Positions 20,601-26,724 of a DNA stretch of 64,000 nt are shown one piece after another; position 1 is the first letter of the stretch, and each line of letters starts with the position of its first letter. The notes below the pieces were generated by a model. The model did not search any database. It was given only the letters and a program-made list of their open reading frames with translations, and was not told where the DNA came from. Position numbers and translations under genes: made by a program. This DNA comes from Owenia fusiformis (Eukaryota; Annelida; Polychaeta; Sabellida; Oweniidae): positions 27,210,166 through 27,274,165 of the forward strand of contig CAIIXF020000011.1 in NCBI GenBank assembly GCA_903813345.2, given 5' to 3'.

Positions 20601-22396
20601 AACAGATTCCTTGAGATTGGGGTTGGCTCGACGTGCCAATCTGGGGGCAGTTACATTTGAGAGGCATATGGTTTTCTCTAGGGGTGGGCCTCCTTTAGGT
20701 TGTCCGCGCACAACAACAGCATCCCCAGACTGGATCTATAAGTAAACATTCACAAGATATGGTCCAAATGTAAAACCAATCAACAAAACAACAATTCAAA
20801 ATACAGAGACCTAGAATCTAGACTTAAGTAAACAAAGTATGGCCCTTTTAGTGAGGAAACATTGTAACAGAGGGGAAGGCTAAGGTCTGTTTTGACTGCC
20901 ATATTGACAGAAATTCAACTCGAAAGACTAAAAAACTTTTTCTAACAGTTAACTGTTAGTCCAACTCATAAAAACTGGGGCATCGCCATCTAAGGGGAAT
21001 TATAATAGATAGAAGAAGTGTCCCTATGATTTTTCCAAGGGGCTATGTCTAGACTATAATATATCCTCTACTAGTCTGAAATTGTTTTGAAATTTGGAAT
21101 GAAAATATTCAGACTATAGCCCACATATGTTAAAATTTGGGATTAAAAATTATTTGTTTACATAGGAAGTGCCACTCAAAATGGCCGATTGGGTAAATTA
21201 ATTTGCATATTTGTTACTTCCTCTATGTTTATTTCCATTTAACAATATGATGTGTTACTTTTAATAGCATTTAATTGTACCTTTCTACTCAATTGAATTG
21301 TTATAATGCTTATTTTTTGGAAGTGAAGTTTCCTAAAATTGATAATTGTGTGCAGGAAATTTCCTGTTTTTTCCCACAGGAGGGACATAATGGTCAATAA
21401 AGTCAGTCTATTGGATATAGACTAAAGTCCATTTCACTGTTTTACTTCGTCAGTAAAAGCTAAAAAATAAGAAATCAAAATATCATTTTGCAATAATATA
21501 TAGAAAAATATATTCCTATTGTACATGAATGACATTTGTATATCTTGGATTGCTTCTAGTTTAGCTTATGAAGTGTGTGGCCTCTTATATTTGGATGCTT
21601 CTCTGCCATGTTATTTTCAATAAGATTAACATGGCTGAAATTCTTCAAATTACAAGACGGCACAGGCTTATTGCACAAAAAACTAAAAAATCTGAAATAT
21701 ACAAATGTCATTCATGTACATTATGAATATACTTTTTCATATACTATTGCACAATGGTCTCCCAATTTCTTATTTTTGCCGTTCTACTGACGAAATGAAG
21801 CAGTGAAATGGACTTTAGGTTACGTCTACGTCTAAACCTCTCCATCATCATAGCTTATAACTTGCAGCTAAAGCCTCAGCTTCTCCCAACACTTTCACCA
21901 GAGCACATAATTCTCATCTTCGTCTTTGCGTCTCAGTTACATGTATGAAATTCGTTTTGATTGGCTCGAAAACAGGGGTGAAGTGGCACCAACCCCCCCC
22001 CCCCCCCACACACTTTCGGACTCCCAAACAGACAGATTATTCCAATAATGTTATATTTTAAAATTGAAATTTACGCACTGATCATCATCAATTCATGAAT
22101 ATGTTACAATTCAAGATGAAAAGAACACGGCATTGCATGTAATACTGCTAACCTTATTCCAGGAAATCATCCTTCCTTTCGATGAATCGTTGAAACTTGA
22201 TTTTTAATGAAAGGCAAAAATAATGAAACATATGGAATATTTCAAAGTCAATATCTTCAAAAGTAAAACAACAAAAGTCACTAAACATCGCTAACATGTG
22301 CTTGAATACTTCATGAATACATTGGATTAGAGAATAAAGTCAAAAACTTACCTGTTTTACTATACCGCGGAGAACAATAGGCTGTGGTGCTGACAT
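5597..22396 (-). CDS. SND1: SND1 / Tudor-SN (staphylococcal nuclease domain-containing protein 1), complete 19-exon CDS
   Basis: Exons, in transcript order: 22352-22396, 20586-20735, 20306-20390, 19861-20163, 19452-19543, 18708-18863, 18086-18286, 17583-17671, 17192-17318, 16276-16387, 15669-15823, 15220-15361, 9836-10007, 8656-8791, 7750-7885, 7144-7337, 6876-6983, 6240-6485, 5597-5668. All introns are GT-AG and the phases join to 2721 nt, 906 residues, against about 910 in vertebrates. Order: SN1 (about 8-160), SN2 (190-330), SN3 (345-500), SN4 (520-660), Tudor (720-780) inserted in the split SN5 (to 906). Signatures include [48 protein letters not shown] and the C-terminus [10 protein letters not shown]. 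Known role of the family: RISC-associated RNA-binding protein acting in RNA degradation, splicing and co-activation, nuclear and cytoplasmic. The start at 22396 gives the family N-terminus. Intron 12 contains an antisense gene. Identity is very secure. Confidence 0.97.
6240..6485 (-). CDS. SND1: SND1 coding exon 18
   Basis: Residues 802-883, most of SN5 ([20 protein letters not shown]); 82 codons, donor GTACGT. The plus-strand open frame over this exon is a shadow. Confidence 0.95.
6876..6983 (-). CDS. SND1: SND1 coding exon 17
   Basis: Residues 766-801, end of Tudor and return to SN5 ([18 protein letters not shown]); phase 0 at both ends. Confidence 0.94.
7144..7337 (-). CDS. SND1: SND1 coding exon 16 (Tudor)
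   Basis: Residues 701-765 with the Tudor barrel. Residues in the positions of the methyl-arginine cage are F737, Y743, Y760 and F763; the last is Tyr in vertebrates (IDYGN there, IDFGN here). Confidence 0.96.
7750..7885 (-). CDS. SND1: SND1 coding exon 15
   Basis: Residues 656-701, acidic linker then [13 protein letters not shown], where the second half of the protein (Tudor plus split SN5) starts; donor GTGCGT. Confidence 0.94.
8656..8791 (-). CDS. SND1: SND1 coding exon 14
   Basis: Residues 610-655, end of SN4 ([28 protein letters not shown]) with a lysine-rich end; phase 2 in, phase 0 out. Confidence 0.95.
8960..9835 (-). repeat. 43-bp tandem array containing copies of the SND1 exon-13 5' splice site
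   Basis: Twenty intronic units of 43-45 bp lie immediately downstream (in transcript sense) of SND1 exon 13. In transcript sense each unit reads about GATTGGATGGCT then GTAAGTAGCTT then AGAATTAAGGTGGGAA. Its start equals the last 11 nt of the exon and its middle equals the true donor. By eye 16 intronic units keep GTAAGT, one has GTGAGT and the three farthest have lost it. Units are 85-100 percent alike, suggesting recent unequal exchange or slippage. Retaining intron past the true donor puts TAA directly after TGG CTG, so use of any decoy would give a truncated product. Confidence 0.95.
9836..10007 (-). CDS. SND1: SND1 coding exon 13
   Basis: Residues 553-610 of SN4, from [10 protein letters not shown] to NFIGW and two bases of the next codon. 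Its last 11 nt and GTAAGT donor form the first copy of the 43-bp intronic tandem array. The vertebrate exon ends at the equivalent point in GW-L, so 9836 is the genuine donor boundary. Confidence 0.95.
10008..11023. other. part of SND1 intron 12, upstream of the UNC93A-like gene
   Basis: AT-rich DNA between SND1 exon 13 and the UNC93A-like ATG. It must carry the 5' region of that gene, but I see no clear TATA box, initiator or upstream exon. Confidence 0.4.
11024..11848 (+). CDS. UNC93A-like exon 1
   Basis: Residues 1-275, phase 0 out, donor GTAAGA. It contains the N-terminal tail, about the first five membrane segments and the start of the large polar loop with two sequons. The longer open frame past 11848 is intron read-through. 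Confidence 0.9.
11024..14350 (+). CDS. UNC93A-like membrane protein, complete CDS nested antisense in SND1 intron 12
   Basis: Exons: 11024-11848, 12028-12145, 12486-12607 or 12662-12783 (alternative copies), 12999-13266, 13820-13938, 14162-14350. With one alternative exon the phases join to 1641 nt, 546 residues. An acidic hydrophilic N-terminus (1-74) precedes many hydrophobic segments: residues 76-98, 115-137, 144-158, 164-186 and 212-234 in exon 1, and more in each later exon. Family signatures: [10 protein letters not shown] (98-107), [30 protein letters not shown]-glycosylation sequons NST (245) and NLT (262) lie in the large loop. UNC93 proteins are MFS-fold membrane proteins; vertebrate UNC93A's substrate is unclear, C. 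elegans UNC-93 regulates a potassium channel and UNC93B1 traffics Toll-like receptors. The length and lack of B1-specific features favour UNC93A. An in-frame TTG at 11009 is not a likely start. Confidence 0.9.
12028..12145 (+). CDS. UNC93A-like exon 2
   Basis: Residues 276-314: one hydrophobic segment ([20 protein letters not shown]) followed by a basic stretch; acceptor TTTTCAG, leaves phase 1, donor GTAGGC. Confidence 0.9.
12486..12607 (+). CDS. UNC93A-like exon 3a (first of a duplicated, probably mutually exclusive pair)
   Basis: Encodes residues 315-355 ending in ALIYGDFTQ, a conserved UNC93 membrane segment. Length is 122 nt (phase 1 in, phase 0 out). Both splice sites are intact: TTTTTCAG and GTACAC. 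It differs from copy 3b by four residues, with Met, Ile, Leu and Asn where 3b has Leu, Val, Ile and Ser. Including both copies would shift the frame. Confidence 0.88.
12662..12783 (+). CDS. UNC93A-like exon 3b (second of the duplicated pair)
   Basis: Also 122 nt with intact TTTTTCAG acceptor and GTAAAT donor. It is separated from 3a by only 54 nt. The duplicated segment includes flanking intron (12486-12661 against 12662 to about 12810), so it arose as a tandem DNA duplication. Synonymous changes outnumber amino-acid changes, implying selection on both copies. Confidence 0.88.
12999..13266 (+). CDS. UNC93A-like exon 4
   Basis: Residues 356-444, about three membrane segments including [14 protein letters not shown] and the [11 protein letters not shown] motif; acceptor TATTTCAG, donor GTAAGT, leaves phase 1. 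Confidence 0.9.
13820..13938 (+). CDS. UNC93A-like exon 5
   Basis: Residues 445-484: [20 protein letters not shown] membrane segment; acceptor ATTTTCAG, donor GTAAGG, phase 0 out. Confidence 0.9.
14162..14350 (+). CDS. UNC93A-like exon 6 and stop
   Basis: Residues 485-546: last hydrophobic segment ([19 protein letters not shown]) and a 40-residue charged cytosolic tail, stop TAG at 14348-14350; acceptor TTTTTTCCAG. Confidence 0.9.
   Translation: MYINIGVLILAIVCYSSAEILATCAFSQSVNLDHNTESNDKDHKGLQRKESFQYLNLAYIDT
14518..14672 (+). terminator. candidate polyadenylation signals of the UNC93A-like gene
   Basis: AATAAA occurs at 14518-14523, again three bases on (14524-14529), and at 14667-14672, all 170-320 nt after the stop. 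Which one is used cannot be told. Confidence 0.4.
14797..14896. repeat. two tandem 50-bp copies
   Basis: A 50-bp unit beginning GTTCAATTCCTATACC is repeated directly with a single clear difference (TAGTAC against TAGCAC). It is a recent local duplication in SND1 intron 12, just downstream of the UNC93A-like gene. Confidence 0.9.
15220..15361 (-). CDS. SND1: SND1 coding exon 12
   Basis: Residues 506-553, start of SN4 ([17 protein letters not shown]). The following intron (10008-15219) holds the antisense UNC93A-like gene. Confidence 0.96.
15669..15823 (-). CDS. SND1: SND1 coding exon 11
   Basis: Residues 454-505, end of SN3; almost identical to vertebrates across [15 protein letters not shown] and HYDELLAAE; donor GTAGGT. 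Confidence 0.96.
16276..16387 (-). CDS. SND1: SND1 coding exon 10
   Basis: Residues 417-454 of SN3 ([22 protein letters not shown]); phase 0 in, phase 1 out. Confidence 0.94.
16685..17146. mobile_element. hAT-type non-autonomous DNA transposon (MITE), 462 bp, in SND1 intron 9
   Basis: The ends are a perfect 11-bp inverted repeat TAGGGGTGAGA (16685-16695 and 17136-17146). Flanks are an exact 8-bp target duplication TTTACCTC (16677-16684 and 17147-17154). An 8-bp duplication with T/CAGGGG termini is the hAT superfamily signature. Subterminal regions are packed with GACTCGAAT-type motifs in both orientations, plausible transposase-binding repeats. No transposase frame is present. Confidence 0.9.
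17192..17318 (-). CDS. SND1: SND1 coding exon 9
   Basis: Residues 374-416. A charged variable loop is followed by the conserved [20 protein letters not shown] of SN3. Confidence 0.95.
17583..17671 (-). CDS. SND1: SND1 coding exon 8
   Basis: Residues 345-374, first strands of SN3 ([18 protein letters not shown]); leaves phase 2. Confidence 0.93.
18086..18286 (-). CDS. SND1: SND1 coding exon 7
   Basis: Residues 278-344, end of SN2 ([15 protein letters not shown]) and linker to SN3; acceptor is an A/T-rich TTTTTTTAG. Confidence 0.95.
18708..18863 (-). CDS. SND1: SND1 coding exon 6
   Basis: Residues 226-277 of SN2, with [16 protein letters not shown] and [11 protein letters not shown]; 52 codons, phase 0, donor GTGAGT. 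Confidence 0.95.
19452..19543 (-). CDS. SND1: SND1 coding exon 5
   Basis: Residues 195-225, start of SN2 (IIEHVRDG); ends GIK before donor GTAAGT, phase 0. Confidence 0.95.
19861..20163 (-). CDS. SND1: SND1 coding exon 4
   Basis: Residues 94-195, the remainder of SN1 through [14 protein letters not shown]. Its first 42 nt are two tandem 21-nt copies (TSSREFG then TASREYG), giving about seven more residues than the vertebrate protein here. Confidence 0.95.
20306..20390 (-). CDS. SND1: SND1 coding exon 3
   Basis: Residues 66-94, with the conserved [14 protein letters not shown] core of SN1; leaves phase 1, donor GTGTGT. Confidence 0.95.
20586..20735 (-). CDS. SND1: SND1 coding exon 2
   Basis: Residues 16-65, start of SN1 with the conserved [12 protein letters not shown] stretch; phase 0 at both ends, donor GTAAGA. 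Confidence 0.95.
20880..21412. other. part of SND1 intron 1, nothing recognised
   Basis: AT-rich intronic DNA with scattered GTCTAGACTATA and CAGACTATAGCC-like motifs that may be decayed transposon sequence; no exon seen. Confidence 0.3.
21423..21816. mobile_element. foldback MITE-like element in SND1 intron 1
   Basis: TAAAGTCCATTTCACTG at 21423 is inverted at 21800-21816, ACTTCGTCAG has an inverted CTGACGAAATG partner near 21786, and GTACATGAATGACATTTGTA (21521-21540) is inverted at 21701-21720. The arms are about 130 bp with gaps around a central 150 bp. Target duplications are not resolved. Confidence 0.6.
22352..22396 (-). CDS. SND1: SND1 coding exon 1
   Basis: Residues 1-15, from the ATG at 22394-22396 to donor GTAAGT. 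The short RGIVKQ stretch matches the family N-terminus. A pyrimidine tract ending TTTTTTAG lies 24 nt upstream of the ATG and could be an acceptor, so a further 5' UTR exon is possible. Confidence 0.9.
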
Positions 22397-24742
22397 GTTT
22401 CCTCTGTGAAAGTGGAGGCTAAAAAAGGAAGTACTTTGTCACGTGACTTTTAAGAATGAATCTCGTTTAGGTAAACACATTGAACAACTATTATACGAGC
22501 AGAGAAAAGTGTATAGACAACACTAATGATAAAAGACATATGAATATGTGCACTGCGATATCTCATATTATTATAGGAAAGCATAATTGAGCCCTGATTA
22601 CCATAATATTTTCACTCTCGAGAAATCTCATCTGATGATGTGGATTTTTTCGAGAATGCAATCTTCTTAGCATTTCGTTTAGTACGAACCTCTCCATCAA
22701 CGATTCCCCGGGTCTCTATCCGTTGCCGACATCATTCATCAATCGATCAATGTAGCCATGGGCTTTCAAGAGATGATGATGATGATGTAACTAGAAAAGA
22801 GAATTATTTCGAGTTATTTCAAAAATATATGTCTCGGATCAGATATAATAAAAGACATATGAATATATGGATTGCCAGGATTGTATGCTTAATACATGCA
22901 TTTTGAGCCAGGATTTCTCATGCAATATTGGGGTTCTATTTTACTAACTGAGTCCGGCAATAGACTCCCTAGAATTGACTAATTGACTTAATTATCATTG
23001 TATATATTTTTCTTTATGATAATGAATGGATCCAAGAAATATGCCTGTCTTCATGATCAGAAAATAGGAATTCGAGTTATGACCGTCTGGTGATCTTTTC
23101 ACGGTTTGGACAGTAGTCAGTACGCCATGGACTTCTAATCATTGTAAAGCGGCTTTTTGTCACTAGTTTGCCCTTGTGACCCAAATAAAAATTGACTCAG
23201 CACGATTAAATCCGGGGATTAAATAGTTAATCATAAAAGTATATAACTTTCCTATTTCTTCTTTTCTTCATCCTAGCTGAGAACATAAAGAGTATATTCG
23301 TCTCAGAACTTACATAAACGATTCCATTCTGTTACTATTGAACCGGCATATTTTATTTGAGATTTAGCTTAGTAGTAATAGGCCTGCAACTTATATTGAA
23401 ATATTGATTTGCGTCATCATTTTGAAATCGTAAAATAAAAATCTTATTTTGTTTGAGATTTAAATTTTAAAAATACACTTCATAAAACATTGATTCTAGA
23501 AGAACACCGATGCGTCATTGCGAATTCCTAACTTACCAGAATTTTTTTTATTACGGAGTCAATTTAAATGGCCAATTGTTTTATGTCATCAACCTGATGA
23601 ATAATTTTGCTTCTACCGCAGACCGTAGACATACCATTATGATACTCAGACCACCTCTGCTATGCACTAGAAGGAAACTGAGAGAAGGCTGTGATATCTC
23701 ACGATGTAGACATACCACATGATAGCAAGACCATACGCAACATGATATATGAATCGTAGTCAATATTTGAATTTCATCTAATCTTATTAATGAATTTGGG
23801 GGAGGTTTTGACCAGGGGAACCTCGAGGCCCCCGGTATCTCATCCTTCTTCAAAGGACTTCAGTCATGCATAAATCCACCCCTTCGTTTGGGCCAGGTAG
23901 TTTCATTTTAGGGTAATGAATAAGCTGAGGTGCTCATTGGTGGAAGAAATAAACGCTTTTTCGGCTTTCTCCAATCACAATGCCCCATATTCCGAAAATT
24001 AACATTCCCATCCTTTGATATCAGCCATGACCAACAATTTGTCCAAGTGGTAATTCAACAGATCCCCTGCAATGCTTTCTCGATCAGCTGAATTGTCATT
24101 CCCCGGGTATTATTTGTATTATCACCTTGACTTGGCCCATGGCTATGGGGATATGGATGAGAAGGTACATGTAATGGTGAGCATCGTTGTTGATTAAAAT
24201 TGTTTGTACAAGACTGACTTTTTTAATACCATTGATCAAAAAACGAAATGATCTACCCCCTCCTCCTTGCGACTTAATGTTATAAAAATGTTGCAGAGAC
24301 ATTCGAGTTAATGGTACGAAAGTGACAGAATATGGCCATCGTATTGTCAGCCCAATGAACTTGAGGAATGCAAGCTGGCCCTCAATGATGCCCGAGATGA
24401 GTCCAAGTACCATTCTAGGATTTTCAAACAATTTTACAATCAGCAGCGTTTAAAGACAGTCAAGTACAATAGCCCCCCGGGAATAGCCCCGAGTGTATGA
24501 GACGAAGATCACAAACTCCAAACGTTCAAAGGCCAAAAAAAAGATTTAGTAAAGACTAGATCAATAAAATTAAAGACAATATTTGCGTGACATTAAATAA
24601 TACTCAAAAATACTACGTCTGCACCCTGAATAAATATAATTTATTCTATTTCTCTATTTCTCTATTCTATGTTATCTATATTTATTTTATCTGAGAGATA
24701 AATTAAGTGAAATGCACCTGCATTATTGCACCTCCACCCTAT
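22397..24742. other. SND1 upstream intergenic region
   Basis: Left part of the head-to-head spacer between SND1 and the SAMD5-like gene. A 19-bp motif ATAAAAGACATATGAATAT occurs at about 22530 and 22848. No coding exon recognised; the open frames at 23581-23853 and 24096-24431 have no family resemblance. Confidence 0.45.
22438..22447. promoter_or_regulatory. palindromic E-box GTCACGTGAC near SND1 start
   Basis: A perfect 10-bp palindrome with the CACGTG core (USF/MITF/TFEB-type bHLH-ZIP site) lies 42 bp upstream of the SND1 ATG, in the likely core promoter. No TATA box is visible. Confidence 0.5.
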
Positions 24743-25256
24743 GCAGACAGAGCCTGTGGGAAATATTGGGTGTGGCGCAAATGAGCGGAGGGTGTGGAGC
24801 TAACGGTCATTTTTGAATTTAAAATTGGGATATTTCTGAAACTAAGCCGTTTTGGGACTTAAAATATACCAAGATATGTGTATTTGACACCAAATATCAA
24901 TAAAATTGTGAAAATAGTAGTGCAATTCATTTTATAGCGACGCAGTATGCCTTAAACATTTCCCAGACCTATATATTTTGAGACTATCCTTTTAATACTG
25001 CGTCCCCAGCATTCATAAAAAATGGTGTTCAAGATACACTACCCATGCAAATTATTTTTGCATCTTGGAAGCCAGGCAGTATCTGTGATTTTATAAAAAT
25101 TCGGAAATGTTCTTCAGATATGAGCCCCCTCTAAATATTGGGTGCGGAGGTACGTTTATGGAGCTCCTCCGCACCCAATATTTAAAAAATGACCGTTAGC
25201 TCCGCACCCTCCGCTCATTTGCTCCGCACCCAATATTTCCCACAGGCTCTGTCTGC
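24743..25256. mobile_element. 514-bp element with long inverted termini
   Basis: The first about 70 bp (from GCAGACAGAGCCTGTGGGAA, through ATTGGGTG and GAGCGGAGGGTG, to CTAACGGTCATTTTT) are inverted at 25183-25256. A second nested hairpin at 25133-25184 pairs AAATATTGGGTGCGGAGG with its complement. No protein frame. AT flanks both ends, but a target duplication is not certain, so the superfamily is unassigned. Confidence 0.75.
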
Positions 25257-25339
25257 ATTGGGTGACCTCTGGGTCTTTATTTGTATATCTGAGACTTATC
25301 ACTGCCCCGAAGTGTAAGGTCAATCCTCCGATAGTCAAA

Positions 25340-25500
25340 ATCACGACATCAAACGTGCACAAGTCGATGTTTTTGCTTATAATTCAAGCAACAATGAATG
25401 CTATACACGACCTGTAATAAATACTTTTAAGTGACGTTATCATAACTAATATAAGTTTCCAAACGTTACGTATATAAAAATAATCGAAGATAATTATTGA
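25340..25500. mobile_element. solo partial copy of the 1-kb foldback element family
   Basis: The segment with TTTTTGCTTATAATTCAAGC, ACGACCTGTAATAAATACTT and TAATCGAAGATAAT parallels the arm of the foldback element at about 60220-60385 with many substitutions and a roughly 20-bp deletion. No second arm is present here. Confidence 0.65.
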
Positions 25501-25620
25501 GCTTCTGATCTTACTAGGCCTACAAAAGAATCCGTGGAACACCGACAGCTAATATTTTACCATACCGTGCACCAAATCCATGGAAAAGGGACAATCACCC
25601 CCACTGCCCCACACTCAAGG

Positions 25621-25874
25621 GGCGGATCTAGGAACCAACAAAGGGGGGGGGGGGCAAATTTCAGGTCGGAGAAAAAAATGTGGGTCCCTAAAACCCAAAA
25701 GTGGGCCCAAATTTTGAGGCCCATTTTCCTCAAAATTTGGCCTGAAATTAAAAAATAAGGTCTCAAAGGGCCCAGTGATGACCAAAAAGGCCCACTTTTT
25801 GGGGCCTTAAGGCTTTTTTCTGGGCCAACCCAAGGGGGCCCCCAGCCCCCCCCCCCCCCCCCCCCAGATCCGCC
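25621..25874. mobile_element. short transposon-like element with GGCGGATCT termini and G/C tracts
   Basis: GGCGGATCT at 25621-25629 is inverted at 25866-25874. Inside, G-rich and C-rich tracts (G11 near 25646, C22 near 25845) sit beside each end, and GGCCCA-type repeats fill the centre. It looks like a degenerate MITE; the target duplication is unclear. Confidence 0.5.
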
Positions 25875-26093
25875 AGTGCCCTCTTCAAGTCGGAACGGAC
25901 CTGAGGTACCTAGAAAACGTTTACATTTTTCGAGTCAAGCCAAGCAATAGAGGATCAACTTCGTCTAAATTTCGAAATTGATATTTTAAGCTGTATTTTT
26001 AGACTTTTCCTTGAGCACTATCCGTGTAAGAAATGAAAATAAGTCCCATAAACTTTTATAGATGTCGTAGCTGAACTAAAAGGATTTCTCAAA

Positions 26094-26134
26094 GGGGAAA
26101 CCCCTTAGACGTCATTTTTGTTCGGTCACGTGAT
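26094..26134 (+). promoter_or_regulatory. candidate promoter sites of the SAMD5-like gene
   Basis: Within 185 bp upstream of the ATG are a palindromic GGGGAAACCCC (26094-26104, kappa-B-like), GACGTCAT (26109-26116, CRE-like) and GTCACGTGAT (26125-26134, E-box). These are motif matches only. No TATA box seen. Confidence 0.35.
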
Positions 26135-26148
26135 CATCACAAACCACG

Positions 26149-26229
26149 ATGGGAGAGCTGCAAAATTTCAGTCGTCTTGTTAAATCAGTTGATTTCTTCA
26201 AATGCAGAGCTCAAAATACAAGGAATTGA
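26149..26229 (+). other. upstream open reading frame, 26 codons
   Basis: An ATG at 26149 opens a 26-codon frame that stops at 26227-26229. A second ATG at 26202 opens a 27-codon frame whose TAA (26283-26285) overlaps the main start codon. Both matter only if transcription starts upstream of 26149. Confidence 0.35.
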
Positions 26230-26277
26230 TAGCAGGCAACATTTTTGATGTATATTCTTGCAATACAACAAATTTAA

Positions 26278-26724
26278 ATGGCGGATAACATTCTACACGA
26301 GTGGTTAAAATCGTTGAAACTTGGTCATCATATTCAAGCTTTCGTCGATAACGGGTATGATAATTTGGAAATTTGTAAACACATTGGCGAACCAGATTTG
26401 GATGCAATAGGAGTTGTTATACCATCTGAAAGGAAAGATATATTATCTGCAGTCAAAAGTCTTCGTGAAAATGGGGCGGCTCCGATATATTTTACACTTG
26501 AACCGGAGATAGAGGATGCAGAAGCCAACGCTCCGATTTACTCATCTCCACAAAATAACCAAAATGATGAGGATCTTCAAAACGCTTGCAATGTTAGTTT
26601 GGATGGCTATGACGAAGGAAAACAGGCAGTTGTTGATTTCCCAAAGCTGCAGTTATTTGCAATCATTCGTGATAGGCTTTTAGCTGATAGCATTGACCTT
26701 GTTAAAGAACCATACACTAAAAAG
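26278..26724 (+). CDS. SAMD5-like exon 1 (SAM domain)
   Basis: 149 codons from the ATG at 26278 to a strong GTGAGT donor, phase 0. The open frame beyond 26724 is intron. SAM domain and YFTLEPE motif are near-identical in order to vertebrate SAMD5. Confidence 0.9.

Noticed and set aside
25557-25766. Trp/Pro-rich frames over the G/C tracts
   Set aside because: They arise from homopolymer runs of the MITE-like element.
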